A DNA stretch of 64,000 bases from the NCBI RefSeq assembly GCF_026625745.1, contig NZ_CP113061.1:2753501-2817500 (forward strand). Reading direction: 5' to 3'. Both the position numbers and the translations under genes were made by a program. How positions within the stretch are numbered: position 1 is the stretch's first letter; the number at the start of each line of letters is the position of its first letter. Source of the stretch: Asticcacaulis sp. SL142 (GTDB lineage: Bacteria > Pseudomonadota > Alphaproteobacteria > Caulobacterales > Caulobacteraceae). The notes beneath the pieces are model-generated. The model had not been told where the DNA came from. It was given only the letters and a program-made list of their open reading frames with translations, and did no database searches. Below, one piece after another: positions 9,077 through 17,390 of this stretch.

Positions 9077-10201
9077 CTACACCTGAGTCGGATCAAAGTC
9101 GGGCGCGTGGCCGAGCGCCATACCGTCCGCGTCAAACAGATGGGCGCGTTTAAGCTCGATGGTCAGGGCAACTTCCTGATGATTATGAACCGGGGCTTCG
9201 CCGTCCAGCTTGATGATGATCGGCTCGCATTCGAATTCTTTAAGCGCGACATAGGCAAAGGTTTCCCCGCCGAGGCGCTCAATCAGGGTGACGTAGCCGG
9301 TCAGGTGGGCCTCTGCGCCGGGCACGGCGAAGCTTAAGGATTCCGGACGCAAGCCCAACTGGATTTTATCAGACGCGGGTTTAGATACATCCTTGCGTGG
9401 GATGATCAGCGATCCTTGCGCCGTCTGGATGCGCACGCTGTCGGCGGTCGATCCGGCAAAGGTCGCGGGCAGGATGTTCATGCGCGGCGAGCCGATAAAG
9501 CCGGCCACAAACAGATTGGCCGGATGGCGATAAAGGGTCATGGGTGAGCCAACCTGCTCAACTAACCCTGCGCGCAGCACCACGATCTTGTCGGCCAGAG
9601 TCATGGCTTCAACCTGATCGTGGGTCACATAGACCGAGGTCGCGCCCAGCTTGCGGTGCAGGCGGGCGATTTCAACGCGCATCTGACCGCGCAAAGACGC
9701 ATCGAGATTGGACAAGGGTTCATCGAACAGGAAAACATCCGGCTCGCGCACAATGGCACGCCCGATGGCGACGCGCTGACGCTGACCACCTGACAGGGCT
9801 TTGGGGCGGCGTTGCAGCAGATGATCCAGTTGCAAAATCTCGGCAACCTCATGCACCTTGGCGCGGATCTCAGCCTTGGGGCGGCCCTGAATCTTAAGCG
9901 CAAAGGCGATGTTGTCTTCGACCGTCATGTGCGGATAAAGGGCGTAGGATTGAAACACCATCGCCACGCCGCGCTTGGACGGGTGGGCGTAGGTCACGTC
10001 CTTATCGGCAATGACAATCTCACCGGATGTCGGGGTCTCAAGGCCTGCAATCAGGCGCAGCAAGGTGGACTTGCCACAGCCGGACGGGCCGACAAACACG
10101 ACCAGTTCGCCCTTTTTGACATCAAGGCTCACACCCTTGATGACATCGGTGCCGTTAAACGATTTGGTGACGGCGCTAAGCCTGACGCTGCTTGAAGTCA
10201 C
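9077..10201 (-). CDS. ABC sugar transporter ATP-binding protein
   Basis: A 374-residue ATPase of the MalK/UgpC/MsmX type. Walker A is GPSGCGKST, the ABC signature is LSGGQRQRVAIGRAI, Walker B is VFLFDEPLSNLDA, and the switch His is in YVTHDQVEAMTLADK. A C-terminal TOBE/regulatory domain follows from about residue 240. Translation begins at a GTG (10201), since an ATG two bases upstream runs straight into TGA. It is the first gene of the seven-gene operon, and a LacI-type operator lies 51 bases upstream. Confidence 0.93.
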   Translation of the reverse strand: MTSSSVRLSAVTKSFNGTDVIKGVSLDVKKGELVVFVGPSGCGKSTLLRLIAGLETPTSGEIVIADKDVTYAHPSKRGVAMVFQSYALYPHMTVEDNIAFALKIQGRPKAEIRAKVHEVAEILQLDHLLQRRPKALSGGQRQRVAIGRAIVREPDVFLFDEPLSNLDASLRGQMRVEIARLHRKLGATSVYVTHDQVEAMTLADKIVVLRAGLVEQVGSPMTLYRHPANLFVAGFIGSPRMNILPATFAGSTADSVRIQTAQGSLIIPRKDVSKPASDKIQLGLRPESLSFAVPGAEAHLTGYVTLIERLGGETFAYVALKEFECEPIIIKLDGEAPVHNHQEVALTIELKRAHLFDADGMALGHAPDFDPTQV

Positions 10202-10251
10202 ATTTCCCCGCTGTGTATTTTGTTATTTTTGCTATTAGGAACCTTAGTATA

Positions 10252-10265
10252 GGAAACCGGTGTCA
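10252..10265. promoter_or_regulatory. LacI-type operator in divergent promoter region
   Basis: GGAAACCGGTGTCA matches TGACACCGGTGTCA at 12 of 14 positions. It lies in the 189-base region between the divergent ABC operon and the RpiB-like gene, 51 bases from the transporter start and 126 bases from the isomerase start. It could control both. Confidence 0.6.
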
Positions 10266-10390
10266 TTTTCAACGCTGATTATATATAAAGCTGAAAATTG
10301 GGCCCATGCGGGCTTGCTGTAACGGCCCTCGACGGCTATTGAAGCGACTACGCGCATATTCACGCACAAATACGCAGAAAGACATTTCTC

Positions 10391-11029
10391 ATGAAAATTG
10401 CTCTGATCAACGAGAACAGCCAGGCCGCCAAGAACGGCATCATTTTCGACGCGCTCAAGACGGTTGCCGAACCGCTCGGCCACACGGTGTTTAACTATGG
10501 TATGTACGGCGCCGACGACAAGGCCTCGCTGACCTACGTAATGAACGGCCTGCTGGCCGGTATCCTGCTGAATTCAAAGGCTGTTGATTTCGTCGTCACC
10601 GGCTGCGGCACCGGCATGGGCGCCATGCTGGCCTGTAACTCGATGCCCGGCGTTTTCTGTGGTCTGGTGATCGACCCGACCGACGCCTTCCTGTTTGGCC
10701 AAATCAATGACGGCAACGCGATTTCGATGCCCTACGCCAAGGGCTTTGGCTGGGCCGCTGAACTGAACCTGCAGGACGTGTATCGTAAGCTGTTCGACGG
10801 TGAGCGCGGTCTGGGCTATCCCAAGGAGCGCGCTGAGATCATGGCCAAGAACCGTGGCATCCTGAAAGACCTGAAGGCCGCGTCGTGCAGGGACATGCTG
10901 ACCGTCCTCAAGACCACTGATCAGGACCTTCTGAAGGCCGCCGTGGCCGGTGAGAAGTTCTCGGAATACTTCTTTGCCAACGCGCAGGACGAAGAGATCA
11001 AAGCCTACATCAAGGGCCTTGTCGGTTAA
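10391..11029 (+). CDS. RpiB/LacAB-family isomerase, DhuI-like
   Basis: A 212-residue protein of the ribose-5-phosphate isomerase B/LacA/LacB family. The family hallmark loop is TGCGTGMGAMLACN, and the N-terminus (MKIALINENSQAAKN) is the usual first strand. It is longer than RpiB (about 150 residues) and similar in length to streptococcal DhuI, which isomerises 4-deoxy-L-threo-5-hexosulose uronate from unsaturated uronates. Context beside kduD, kduI, GH105 and the transporter supports a DhuI-like role, but the exact reaction is an inference. It stands alone on the plus strand and ends just before a strong terminator. Confidence 0.8.
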   Translation: MKIALINENSQAAKNGIIFDALKTVAEPLGHTVFNYGMYGADDKASLTYVMNGLLAGILLNSKAVDFVVTGCGTGMGAMLACNSMPGVFCGLVIDPTDAFLFGQINDGNAISMPYAKGFGWAAELNLQDVYRKLFDGERGLGYPKERAEIMAKNRGILKDLKAASCRDMLTVLKTTDQDLLKAAVAGEKFSEYFFANAQDEEIKAYIKGLVG

Positions 11030-11054
11030 GCGATTATCGAACTTGCGGACACAA

Positions 11055-11086
11055 AAAACCCCTTCCGTGGAAACGGAAGGGGTTTT
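11055..11086. terminator. Bidirectional intrinsic terminator
   Basis: A perfect 14-bp stem (AAAACCCCTTCCGT paired with its complement) closes a GGAA loop and is followed by CTTTTTT. An A-run on the left gives a T-run on the other strand. It sits between the convergent isomerase and kduD genes and can stop both. Confidence 0.9.
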
Positions 11087-11111
11087 CTTTTTTACTAACA
11101 GTCAGGGCGGA

Positions 11112-11867
11112 TTAGCGAGCTAACCAGCCGCCATCGACCGGGATAACCGCACCGTTGACATAGTCAGAGGCGCGTGACGCCAGGAACACCGCCGTGCCGC
11201 CAAGGTCGGCCGGATCACCCCAGCGGGCCGCCGGAATACGGTCGAGGATCGACTTGTTGCGGGCTTCATCGGCGCGGATCTGGGCAGTGTTGTCGGTCGA
11301 CATATAGCCCGGCGCGATGGCGTTGATGTTGACGCCCTTGGCTGCCCATTCGTTGGCCAGCAGGCGGGTGATGCCAGCGATGCCGGACTTTGACGCCGTA
11401 TAGGACGGGACGCGGATGCCGCCCTGAAACGACAGCATCGAGGCGATGTTGATGATTTTGCCATAGCCTTGTGCGATAAAGTGCTTACCCGCCGCCTGCG
11501 ACATGAAAAAGGCCGACTTGATGTTGACGTTCATGACGTCGTCCCAGTCTTTTTCCGAGAATTCAACAGCATCGGCGCGGCGGATCAGACCGGCATTGTT
11601 GACGAGGATATCGAGGCCGCCGAGGCCGTCGAGGGTTTCCTTGACGATGCGGTCAACCGGCTCAATCGTGATCAGATTGGCGTCGATATTGATGAACTTG
11701 CGGCCCAGGGCCTTGATCTTTTCAGCCGTGTCATCGGCAGGCACGATACCGGCGGCGGCGATATCGGCACCGGCTTCGGCCAGCGCAATGGCGATGCCTT
11801 GACCAAGGCCCGTATTGGCGCCGGTGACAAGGGCGACCTTGCCGGTCAGATCAAATGGTTGTGTCAT
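11112..11867 (-). CDS. kduD: 2-dehydro-3-deoxy-D-gluconate 5-dehydrogenase
   Basis: A 251-residue short-chain dehydrogenase. It carries the cofactor motif TGANTGLGQG, NNAGLIRRADA, and the catalytic SYTASK with Tyr and Lys four apart. KduD converts 2,5-diketo-3-deoxygluconate to 2-keto-3-deoxygluconate in the pectin/unsaturated uronate route. I chose the ATG at 11867 (MTQPFDLTGKVALVTG) because AAGGA lies about 7 bases upstream and the N-terminus aligns with the family. The ATG at 11885 has its ribosome-binding sequence too close. It follows kduI on the same strand. Confidence 0.9.
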   Translation of the reverse strand: MTQPFDLTGKVALVTGANTGLGQGIAIALAEAGADIAAAGIVPADDTAEKIKALGRKFINIDANLITIEPVDRIVKETLDGLGGLDILVNNAGLIRRADAVEFSEKDWDDVMNVNIKSAFFMSQAAGKHFIAQGYGKIINIASMLSFQGGIRVPSYTASKSGIAGITRLLANEWAAKGVNINAIAPGYMSTDNTAQIRADEARNKSILDRIPAARWGDPADLGGTAVFLASRASDYVNGAVIPVDGGWLAR

Positions 11868-11918
11868 GATTTTTTCCTTTTTCATCTCCTCCCCTGCACA
11901 GCGGGGAGGTATAAGCTC

Positions 11919-12779
11919 TTATTTCAACTGACAGATATCGAGCACGTTCATGTCGGTATAGTCGAGGTTTTCCCCGCCCATCGCCCAGATGAAGGTATAG
12001 TTCGACGTACCCGCACCCATGTGGATCGACCACGGCGGCGAGACCACTGCTTCGTCATTCTGCATGATGATGTGGCGGCAATTGTCCGGCTCACCCATGA
12101 AGTGGAAGACGCGGTCGTTGTCACCAAGGTTATAGTAGAAATAAACCTCAGAGCGGCGGTCGTGCAGGTGCGGCGGCATGGTGTTCCATACCGAACCGGG
12201 CGAAAGCTCGGTCAGGCCGAGCAGAAGCTGGCAGGACTTGGCGGTGGTCGGCACGATGTACTGATAGATGACGCGCTGGTTCGATTGTTCCAGCGAGCCA
12301 CGCTCCAGCGGGACCGCCTTATCGATCGAAATCTTGACGGTCTCATAGCGCTGATGAGCCGGGGTCGAGGTCAGGTAATATTTGGCGGGGTTTAACGCAT
12401 CGTTCGATTTGAACAGAACCTCAGCTGTGCCCATCGGCGCATAAAGACCGTCCTTTTGGCCCAGAGCATAGTCAACACCATCAATGGTCACGACGCCTGA
12501 GCCTGAGCCGACATTGATGATGCCAAGTTCGCGCCGCTCCAGAAACGGATGACCGGCCGCAGACGCGGGCTCCGTCTGATCCGGCAGCTTGACGACGCCG
12601 TTTACAGGCGCGGCACCGCCGATGACGAAGCGCTCAAAGTGCGTGTAGTTGAGAACGATCTCATCGGCTTTGAACAGGCCGCCCATGTGGTACTTATCGC
12701 GCAGATCCTGATTGCCAACATTGACCATCATATCCGGATGGGTCGCATAGTAGGTTTTGTGATAAATTTTATCGCACAT
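11919..12779 (-). CDS. kduI: 5-dehydro-4-deoxy-D-glucuronate isomerase
   Basis: A 286-residue KduI-family cupin. The zinc site is visible as [16 protein letters not shown] (His-x-His and a Glu) plus a downstream His in PPWSIHMG. The N-terminus YYATHPDM is typical of KduI. The enzyme turns the open-chain form of the unsaturated uronate into 2,5-diketo-3-deoxygluconate, which KduD then reduces. I start at the ATG at 12779. A longer frame to 12917 overlaps uxaC and adds non-homologous residues. The gene sits between uxaC and kduD on the same strand. Confidence 0.93.
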   Translation of the reverse strand: MCDKIYHKTYYATHPDMMVNVGNQDLRDKYHMGGLFKADEIVLNYTHFERFVIGGAAPVNGVVKLPDQTEPASAAGHPFLERRELGIINVGSGSGVVTIDGVDYALGQKDGLYAPMGTAEVLFKSNDALNPAKYYLTSTPAHQRYETVKISIDKAVPLERGSLEQSNQRVIYQYIVPTTAKSCQLLLGLTELSPGSVWNTMPPHLHDRRSEVYFYYNLGDNDRVFHFMGEPDNCRHIIMQNDEAVVSPPWSIHMGAGTSNYTFIWAMGGENLDYTDMNVLDICQLK

Positions 12780-12852
12780 GGAAAACCTCGTGAAGAGATG
12801 AACGCTCCGATCAATCAAATCGGAGCATCTTAGGTCACGTTTGATCCACCCT

Positions 12853-14265
12853 TTAAAGCTTATAGGCCGCTTTGGGAAGATTATATGTGAGGTCCTTGAT
12901 GGTTTGCGCCGCCTCATCCAGGTCCAAACGATGCTCGGCCACTAGTCGCGCCAGGAAGTTGGCGTCGATGCGGCGGGCGACATCGTGACGAGCCGGGATG
13001 GACAGGAAAGCGCGGGTGTCGTCATTAAAGCCGACGGTGTTGTAGAAACCGGCAGTCTCCGTCACCTGCTCCCGGAAGCGGGTCATGCCTTCGGGTGAGT
13101 CGTGGAACCACCATGAGGGGCCGAGTTTCAGGATCGGATAGTGACCGGCGAGTGGCGCCAGCTCGCGCGCATAGCTGGTTTCATCGAGCGTAAACAGAAT
13201 TACCGTCAGGTCTCTTTCATTGCCGAACGCATCCAGCAAAGGTTTCAGATCGTTGACATAGTTAGTCGGCAGCGGAATGTCGCAGCCCTTATCGCGGCCA
13301 TAGGTCTCAAATACCTTGAAGTTATGGTTGCGGAAGGCACCGGGATGGATCTGCATGGTCAGGCCGTCATCCAGCGACATACGCGCCATTTCGGTCAGCA
13401 TCTGAGCCCGGAACAGTTCGGCGTCATCAGGTGAGAATCCACCACGAATAATGCGGTTAAACAGGGCCTCAGCGTCCACAGGTGACAGATTGGCGGTCCT
13501 GGCGGTTGGGTGGCCGTGGTCGGTCGAGGTGGCACCCATCGTCATGAAAAAGTCGCGGCGATTGCGGTGGGCGCGCAGATAGCCTTTCCAGCTATAGACA
13601 TCCTCACCGGACAGTTCGCCGAAGATTTTCATCTTGGCTTTGAAGTCTTCGTGTTCGGCATCGATAACCGGATCAGGGCGGTAGGCGGTGACCACGCGGC
13701 CTTGCCAGCCGGAGTCCTTGATTTTCTGGTGGTGCTCTAAGCTATCGGTCGGCGATTCCGTCGTCGCCAGCAGTTCGATATTGAAGCGTTCAAACAGGGC
13801 GCGCGGACGATAGGCGTCGGACGCCAGTAGTTCACCGATGCGGTCTAAATAGAAATCCGCCGTCTCTTCGCTCAGCTTGACCTCAAAACCCATGATCTGG
13901 TCAAACACATAGCCCATCCACATCGACGTGGGCGTGCCGCGGAACAGGTGCTGGTTCTTGGCAAAGATTTTCCAGGCTGTGCGCGCATCAGCTGGGCTGG
14001 GGCCCGCCTTGGAGCCGACGCCGACATCGTCCATGCTGATACCCTGCGAATAGAGCATGCGGTAGATGTAATGGTCAGGTGCCAGAAATAGCTGAGTGGC
14101 ATTGCCGAAGGACTCGTTATCCGCGAACCACTGCGGATCGGTATGGCCATGCGGGCTGAGGATTGGAAAATCCTTGACCAGGGCATAAAGCTCACGGGCA
14201 ATGGCGCGCTGGCTAGGGTCGCTGGAAAAGAGGCGATCCTCATTCAGTTTCAATGGTTCGGGCAT
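12853..14265 (-). CDS. uxaC: Uronate isomerase (glucuronate/galacturonate isomerase)
   Basis: A 470-residue UxaC-family amidohydrolase-fold enzyme. The N-terminal metal motif [11 protein letters not shown] and the later [12 protein letters not shown] segment are characteristic. It isomerises D-galacturonate to D-tagaturonate (and D-glucuronate to D-fructuronate) in the cytoplasm. It is the first gene of a minus-strand run uxaC-kduI-kduD, with a LacI-type operator 77-90 bases upstream of its start. Confidence 0.95.
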   Translation of the reverse strand: MPEPLKLNEDRLFSSDPSQRAIARELYALVKDFPILSPHGHTDPQWFADNESFGNATQLFLAPDHYIYRMLYSQGISMDDVGVGSKAGPSPADARTAWKIFAKNQHLFRGTPTSMWMGYVFDQIMGFEVKLSEETADFYLDRIGELLASDAYRPRALFERFNIELLATTESPTDSLEHHQKIKDSGWQGRVVTAYRPDPVIDAEHEDFKAKMKIFGELSGEDVYSWKGYLRAHRNRRDFFMTMGATSTDHGHPTARTANLSPVDAEALFNRIIRGGFSPDDAELFRAQMLTEMARMSLDDGLTMQIHPGAFRNHNFKVFETYGRDKGCDIPLPTNYVNDLKPLLDAFGNERDLTVILFTLDETSYARELAPLAGHYPILKLGPSWWFHDSPEGMTRFREQVTETAGFYNTVGFNDDTRAFLSIPARHDVARRIDANFLARLVAEHRLDLDEAAQTIKDLTYNLPKAAYKL

Positions 14266-14341
14266 CTTATGGGTACCAATAATTATGAAGCGCCGGAGCC
14301 TTTTACGTGGCCGGTCACATCAGCTACTCCCTGACGCTATA

Positions 14342-14355
14342 GGTAACCGGTGTCA
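14342..14355. promoter_or_regulatory. LacI-type operator upstream of uxaC
   Basis: GGTAACCGGTGTCA matches the consensus at 11 of 14 positions. With the following T it is the exact inverse of the 15-mer at 15679-15693, so two identical half-degenerate operators in opposite orientation flank the lacI gene. Confidence 0.6.
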
Positions 14356-14404
14356 TCGCATTTGTCCAGCGACTATTTGCGAAGCCGTCTCAGCTTTGTG
14401 CGTC

Positions 14405-15511
14405 TTACGGCTTGAAGCCTTTGGGGGCGGGGCCGGTGGAATCGCGCACGACCAGAGCGGCATCGAACACTGTGGTGTGTTTTCGGCTATTGTCCTGATC
14501 AATCAGGGTTTCAGCCGCGGCCCTGCCCATATCGCGGATTGGCAGGCGCACGGTCGTCAGCGCCGGGTAGATGCGCGACGCCAGCGGGCTGTCGTCAAAG
14601 CCGATGATGCTAAGATCGCCGGGCACTGACAATCCCATTTGCAGAGCAACCTTATAGGCGCCAATGGCCATCTCGTCGTTCGACGCAAAGATGGCGGTCG
14701 GCCGATCGGGATGGCTAAGGATTTTTTGGCCGGCCTCAAAACCGGATTCGAATGAATAGGCGCCTTCGGCGGTGATCGCAGGGTCGATGTCAAGGCCGTG
14801 GGCCTTAAGGCCTTCGGCAAAGCCTTGTCGGCGCTCCTTGGCGGAGGCGTAACCGTGCGGGCCTTCGATAAAGGCGATGCGCCGGTGGCCAAGTTCAACC
14901 AGATGATCGGCGGCCTGCTGGCAGCCCATCCGGTCGCGCGACACGACCTGAGAGGTCTTGATTGGGGGGGAATTATCGTCACCATGTCGGGCGGTGATGC
15001 GCACGAACGGCACCGCCAGTTCTTCTAACACCTGGATCAGTTGCCGGTTTTCGGCAATCGGCGGCAGCAGGATCACACCCGACAGGCGTTGCAATTCCAC
15101 AAAGTCACGGATTTCCTCAAGGAAGCTGTCAGAGGTTTTATCGCACGGGTGGACCACCAGTTCGATGCCGGAACCGCGCACCTTATCGAGGATGCCCATC
15201 TGCATGTTGACGATGTACTGGGCGTTGGGGTTGTCATAGATCAGCCCCAGCAGGAACGACCGGCGAAAGGCCAGACCGCGCGCCTGCGGGTCGGGCCGGA
15301 AGCCAATGCGGGCGATGATGGCATTGACGGCTTCGCGGGTTTCTTCCCGCACCGACGGAGAATTGTTGATAATCCGGGAGACGGTCTTTTTGGATACCCG
15401 TGCCAAGGCGGCGACATCATTGATGGTCGCTTTTTTGCGCCGCTTCAGGAACTCTTCGACAGGGTCTGCGGCGGAGGCCTTAGCGGGTTGAGTCTGGGGG
15501 GGTATGGTCAT
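14405..15511 (-). CDS. LacI-family transcriptional regulator of the pectin locus
   Basis: A 368-residue LacI/GalR-type regulator. The helix-turn-helix is at about residues 28-50 (INDVAALARVSKKTVSRIIN), followed by the hinge region and a periplasmic-binding-protein-like sugar-sensing domain containing GYASAKERRQGFAEGL, IFASNDEMAIGAYK and IIGFDDSPLAS. A roughly 25-residue N-terminal extension precedes the DNA-binding domain. Operators of matching symmetry flank the gene and occur at the receptor, the transporter operon, uxaC and uxaA, which makes it the probable local regulator. The inducer is unknown; a uronate catabolite is likely. It is divergent from uxaA. Confidence 0.9.
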   Translation of the reverse strand: MTIPPQTQPAKASAADPVEEFLKRRKKATINDVAALARVSKKTVSRIINNSPSVREETREAVNAIIARIGFRPDPQARGLAFRRSFLLGLIYDNPNAQYIVNMQMGILDKVRGSGIELVVHPCDKTSDSFLEEIRDFVELQRLSGVILLPPIAENRQLIQVLEELAVPFVRITARHGDDNSPPIKTSQVVSRDRMGCQQAADHLVELGHRRIAFIEGPHGYASAKERRQGFAEGLKAHGLDIDPAITAEGAYSFESGFEAGQKILSHPDRPTAIFASNDEMAIGAYKVALQMGLSVPGDLSIIGFDDSPLASRIYPALTTVRLPIRDMGRAAAETLIDQDNSRKHTTVFDAALVVRDSTGPAPKGFKP

Positions 15512-15679
15512 GGGCTCCCGGTCGTTTCGTTTAAGTTATGTGTAAAGTGCGTCGATGGCGATGACAAGATGCGCGAAAGCCGTGGGAGGGGCGGCCGGGC
15601 AGGCATCGGAATGTATGTGGTTTCAGCGGACTGCGTTCGGGTGTAAGATGGGCTTGCTATCGGGTCATAAAAAGATTAA

Positions 15680-15693
15680 TGACACCGGTTACC
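15680..15693. promoter_or_regulatory. LacI-type operator upstream of uxaA
   Basis: TGACACCGGTTACC matches 11 of 14 consensus positions and lies 85 bases before the uxaA start and 169 bases from the lacI start. It may regulate both divergent genes, giving autoregulation of lacI. The rest of the 266-base gap shows no gene. Confidence 0.6.
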
Positions 15694-15777
15694 ATAACGC
15701 GAAACTATGCGACTGTCCAAATTAAAAATCAGCTATTACCGGCCCTGCGGGAGAGAGGGCCTTAAGGTTTAAAAATT

Positions 15778-17319
15778 ATGCCAGACGACATTAAAACCGG
15801 ATGCGGCCAACTGGGTGAGGGCGACCATGCTCTGATCCGATATGTGCGCGTTCATGACAGTGACCATGCGGTGATTGCGGTCGAAGAACTGCCGGCCGGC
15901 ACGGTGATCGACATCGACGGACAGCCGCCGCTTGTGCTTGAGACCGATATCCCCAAGGGTCATAAACTGGCGCTCTATGACATTCCGGCGGGTCAGGATG
16001 TGCTCAAATTCGGGTTTGTCATCGGCCATGCCAGTGTCGACATAAAACGCGGCGAGCATATCCATAGCCATAATCTGGTGACGTCCTTAAGCGGGGTTGA
16101 GGATTATGACTATCAGCCCAAACCTGCTCCCAAACCCGGTGATGCGCCGGACGCCCATACCTTCATGGGCTATCGCCGTGCGGATGGCCGCGTCGGTATT
16201 CGCAATGAAATCTGGATATTGTGTACGGTCGGTTGTGTGGCGCGTACCTCAGAGCGTCTGGCCAAGATCGCCGGTGAACGGTTCCAAGGGCGGGTGGACG
16301 GGGTCTTTGCCCTGACCCATCCGCTGGGCTGTTCGCAATTGGGCGACGACCTTGACCATACCCGTAAACTGCTGGCGGCATTGGCGTCTCACCCCAATGC
16401 GGGCGGGGTGCTGATCGTGGGCTTAGGCTGCGAGAATAATCAACTCAGCGCCCTGATCAAGGAAGTGTCGCGTGAACCCGATCGCCTCAGATATTTCGCC
16501 GCCCAGATGGTCGAGGATGAGCATGAGGCGGGCCTAGAGGCGCTGGAAGAACTGGTGGCCGTAGTCGAAAAAGACCGACGCGAAGAATGCCATGTTTCCG
16601 ATCTGGTCATCGGGGTCAAATGCGGTGGCTCGGACGGGTTTTCGGGTCTTACCGCCAATCCGCTGGTGGGCAGGATTGCTGACCGCGTGGCGCTGGCGGG
16701 CGGTAAGTCGATCATGACCGAAATCCCGGAGATTTTCGGGGCCGAGCGCATCCTGATGGCGCGCGCGAAAGACGAAGCTGTGTTCAAAGGCGTCGTCAAT
16801 GTGGTCAATGATTTCAAGCAGTATTTCCTCGACCATAAGCAGCCGGTCTTTGAAAACCCATCGCCGGGAAATAAGGCCGGTGGTATTACCACCTTAGAGG
16901 AAAAGTCGCTGGGGGCGGTGCAAAAAGGCGGCCTGAGCCAGCTTAATGAGGTTTTGCGCTATGGTGAGCGGGCGACCGTTCCCGGCCTGTCCCTGCTGGA
17001 AGCGCCCGGCAATGATGCGGTGTCTTCAACGGCGCTTACGGCGGCAGGGGCCGTAATTGTCTTGTTCACTACAGGCCGCGGCACGCCGCTTGGCTTTCCG
17101 GCGCCGACGCTTAAGATTGCGTCCAATACGGCTTTGGCGAATAAAAAGCCGCACTGGATTGATTTTAATGCTGGTCAGGCCTTAGAAGGAAAGACACTTG
17201 ACCAAACGGCGGATGATTTGATGAATCTGATCCTGAAAACCGCGTCGGGTCAGCCGAGTTGCAACGAAAAGAATGAGGAACGCGAGATCGCGATCTGGAA
17301 GAACGGGGTGACGCTTTAA
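15778..17319 (+). CDS. uxaA: Altronate dehydratase
   Basis: A 513-residue UxaA-family enzyme converting D-altronate to 2-keto-3-deoxygluconate. An N-terminal SAF domain (residues about 10-90, ending in GEHIHSHN) is joined to the large C-terminal catalytic region. That region contains FMGYRRADGRVGIRNEIWI, THPLGCSQLGDD and VIGVKCGGSDGFSG, with conserved Cys residues for the metal centre. Full length for the fused type. It leads the uxaA-reductase-esterase run. Confidence 0.95.
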   Translation: MPDDIKTGCGQLGEGDHALIRYVRVHDSDHAVIAVEELPAGTVIDIDGQPPLVLETDIPKGHKLALYDIPAGQDVLKFGFVIGHASVDIKRGEHIHSHNLVTSLSGVEDYDYQPKPAPKPGDAPDAHTFMGYRRADGRVGIRNEIWILCTVGCVARTSERLAKIAGERFQGRVDGVFALTHPLGCSQLGDDLDHTRKLLAALASHPNAGGVLIVGLGCENNQLSALIKEVSREPDRLRYFAAQMVEDEHEAGLEALEELVAVVEKDRREECHVSDLVIGVKCGGSDGFSGLTANPLVGRIADRVALAGGKSIMTEIPEIFGAERILMARAKDEAVFKGVVNVVNDFKQYFLDHKQPVFENPSPGNKAGGITTLEEKSLGAVQKGGLSQLNEVLRYGERATVPGLSLLEAPGNDAVSSTALTAAGAVIVLFTTGRGTPLGFPAPTLKIASNTALANKKPHWIDFNAGQALEGKTLDQTADDLMNLILKTASGQPSCNEKNEEREIAIWKNGVTL

Positions 17320-17322
17320 CCT

Positions 17323-17349
17323 CATGGGGGAAACGGACTTTCCCCCATG
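17323..17349. other. Intergenic hairpin between uxaA and reductase
   Basis: CATGGGGGAAA and its exact complement form an 11-bp stem around a 5-base loop, starting 3 bases after the uxaA stop. No T-run follows. It is more likely to stabilise or process the mRNA, or partly attenuate transcription, than to act as a full terminator. Confidence 0.6.
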
Positions 17350-17390
17350 CGCCCCCTTGAAAACCACAATAATGATTTAGGAAATGCCTG

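Noticed and set aside
11469-12395. A 308-residue plus-strand frame
   Set aside because: It runs antisense across kduD and kduI, both well supported, and has no plausible protein signature.
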